A stretch of 8,015 nucleotides of DNA from Noviherbaspirillum sp. (GTDB lineage: Bacteria > Pseudomonadota > Gammaproteobacteria > Burkholderiales > Burkholderiaceae): positions 1 through 8,015 of the forward strand of contig JAQGLQ010000299.1 of assembly GCA_028292785.1 (NCBI GenBank), in the 5' to 3' direction. The notes under the pieces are model-generated. The model saw only the letters and a list, made by a program, of their open reading frames with translations, made no database searches and was not told the DNA's origin. The position numbers and the translations under genes are program-made. Below are positions 6,688 through 8,015 of the stretch, piece by piece; position 1 is the stretch's first letter, and every line of letters begins with the position of its first letter.

Positions 6688-8015
6688 AAAATGTTCGCTT
6701 CCCGAGCCGCCGACAGCGCCTTCTTCAGATGGATGGAAAACGCGCTGCCCCGCCCCGGCTCGCTCTCGAGCGTCATGCGGCCGTGATGCAGGCGCACGAT
6801 CTCATGCGTCAGATACAGTCCAAGGCCGTGGCCGGCGCGCCGTTGCGTATCGCCGCCATTCGCGCGGAAAAATTTTTCGAACACATGGGGCTGCGCATCC
6901 GCCGGAATGCCGATGCCTGTGTCCCGCACGGTGATCACGATATCGGTGTCGCTGTCGCTGACCTCGATCCAGACCTTGCCGTTGGGCTCGTTGTATTTCA
7001 GCGCATTGGTCACCATGTTGTTGATCGCGATGCGCAGCATTTCCTTGTCGGCATGAATCGCGTCGATCGCCTTGGGGATATCCATTTCCATGGCGATCGA
7101 TCCGGCCCGCGCGCGCGACGCCATGTGGTTGAAGATGTCTTGCAGCAGTTCATCGAGCCGGACGCGGGTGCGCTGCGGCTTCAGCCCGCCGGTCTCCATC
7201 TTGCTGATGCTGAGCATGTTATTGACCAGGCCGGCCATGCGCTCGACCTCGTCATGAATCACGTTGGCGGCCTCGATCTGCATCGCCTGGTCGCCGCCTA
7301 TGCCTTGTTGCAGCATCTCGGCATACATCGCGATGTTGTTGAGCGGCGTTTTCAGTTCATGCGATATCTGGGCCACGAAGTCATGCCCGGCCTGCTGTCC
7401 CTGCCGTTCCAGCGTGACATCGCGCAATACCAGGAGCGTGCCGAACATCATGCCTTCCTGCGGCGGAACCAGCGGCTGCGCAAAGGCGCGGATGCATCTG
7501 TCGGGCGCGGCATGCGACTGAAATTCCACCTGTTCCGACCGCATGTCGTGCGCGCCCGAGGTGCGATAGCGCAGCAGCAATTCGCGCAGCGCGTCGTCCC
7601 TGCACCAGGATTCGAGCGGCTGCGTGAGTACCGCTTCGGTGTCGGCGCCGATCAGCGCCGTGATTCTGGCGCCGACGAAGTTGATGTTGCCGGCGGGGTC
7701 GAGGATGAACAGTGCGTCGGGCAGACAGTGCAGCACGAAGTTCATCTTGTTGCTGTTGTACTCGAGGAAGCGATTGGTCGTCAGCAGATTCGATTTTTCG
7801 CTCTCGAGCTCGCTGATGCGGCGGTGCGAATCATCCACATAGCGGCTGAGGGCGGCGGCAAGTCCGGGCATGTCCAGCGACTGCGCGCGCGCTTTTGCGT
7901 CATGCAGCGCATGCAGGCGTCGCAGGATCTCGCCCAGCGGCTTCAGCTCGCGCCTGATCAGAAAATAGATAAACGGGACCAGCAGAAAGGTTGGCAGGGC
8001 CAGCATCGCAAGAAA
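6684..8015 (-). CDS. Membrane-bound PAS sensor histidine kinase (5' end cut by window)
   Basis: This is a two-component sensor kinase that autophosphorylates on histidine and passes the phosphate to a receiver. The reading frame is still open at the right edge, so the N-terminus, and probably a periplasmic sensor, is missing. Counting from the Met at 8006, the visible order is: the end of a transmembrane helix (residues 1-18), a HAMP-like or linker helix and a coiled coil (about 19-85), a PAS domain (about 88-200), a HisKA dimerisation domain with phospho-acceptor H216 in ISHELKTP, and a HATPase_c domain. The ATPase domain has its N-box around N330-N334, G1 box DTGIGIP at 362-368, F-box FEKFF at 376-380 and G2 box GHGLGLYL at 392-399. 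All catalytic boxes look intact, so it should be active. Its stop overlaps the start of the receiver gene by 4 bases (ATGA), which makes that receiver the obvious partner. The signal sensed cannot be read from this fragment. Confidence 0.93.
   Translation of the reverse strand, partial: FLAMLALPTFLLVPFIYFLIRRELKPLGEILRRLHALHDAKARAQSLDMPGLAAALSRYVDDSHRRISELESEKSNLLTTNRFLEYNSNKMNFVLHCLPDALFILDPAGNINFVGARITALIGADTEAVLTQPLESWCRDDALRELLLRYRTSGAHDMRSEQVEFQSHAAPDRCIRAFAQPLVPPQEGMMFGTLLVLRDVTLERQGQQAGHDFVAQISHELKTPLNNIAMYAEMLQQGIGGDQAMQIEAANVIHDEVERMAGLVNNMLSISKMETGGLKPQRTRVRLDELLQDIFNHMASRARAGSIAMEMDIPKAIDAIHADKEMLRIAINNMVTNALKYNEPNGKVWIEVSDSDTDIVITVRDTGIGIPADAQPHVFEKFFRANGGDTQRRAGHGLGLYLTHEIVRLHHGRMTLESEPGRGSAFSIHLKKALSAAREANIL

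Overview
The window is a GC-rich stretch from a Gram-negative bacterium. Protein style and base composition suggest a betaproteobacterium, perhaps Burkholderiales/Oxalobacteraceae; this is inference from general appearance, not a database match. All eight genes are on the minus strand and read from the right edge to the left. Both outer genes are cut by the window ends. There is almost no non-coding DNA: the largest gap is 73 bases, between the GspF-like gene and the first pilin-like gene. No RNA genes, mobile elements or CRISPR repeats were seen.

In transcription order the first block is signal transduction: a membrane histidine kinase (6684-8015, 5' end missing), a single-domain response regulator (6286-6687) and a GAF/HD-GYP protein predicted to degrade cyclic di-GMP (4764-6293). 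The second block is the core of a type IV pilus / type II secretion-like machine: a GspE/PilB-type ATPase (2747-4777), a GspF/PilC-type platform protein (1580-2713), a GspG-like pilin (937-1506), a GspH/FimT-like minor pilin (359-931) and a GspI/PilV-like minor pilin (1-347, 3' end missing). The order E-F-G-H-I is that of a classical gsp operon and also resembles the E-G-A-C-D part of MSHA pilus loci. No secretin or prepilin peptidase gene lies inside the window.

The first four genes overlap by 4, 8 and 14 bases, so the signalling block and the ATPase are probably made from one transcript with coupled translation. The ATPase carries an extra N-terminal STAS-like domain ahead of an MshEN-type domain; MshEN domains are known cyclic di-GMP receptors. 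The platform protein lacks the usual N-terminal cytoplasmic segment. My working model (inference) is a pilus or secretion machine whose motor is tuned by cyclic di-GMP, with the level set by the co-encoded HD-GYP protein under the kinase/receiver pair, and with a further protein-interaction input through the STAS domain. This STAS-MshEN-ATPase motor with its dedicated signalling cassette is the most interesting part of the window.
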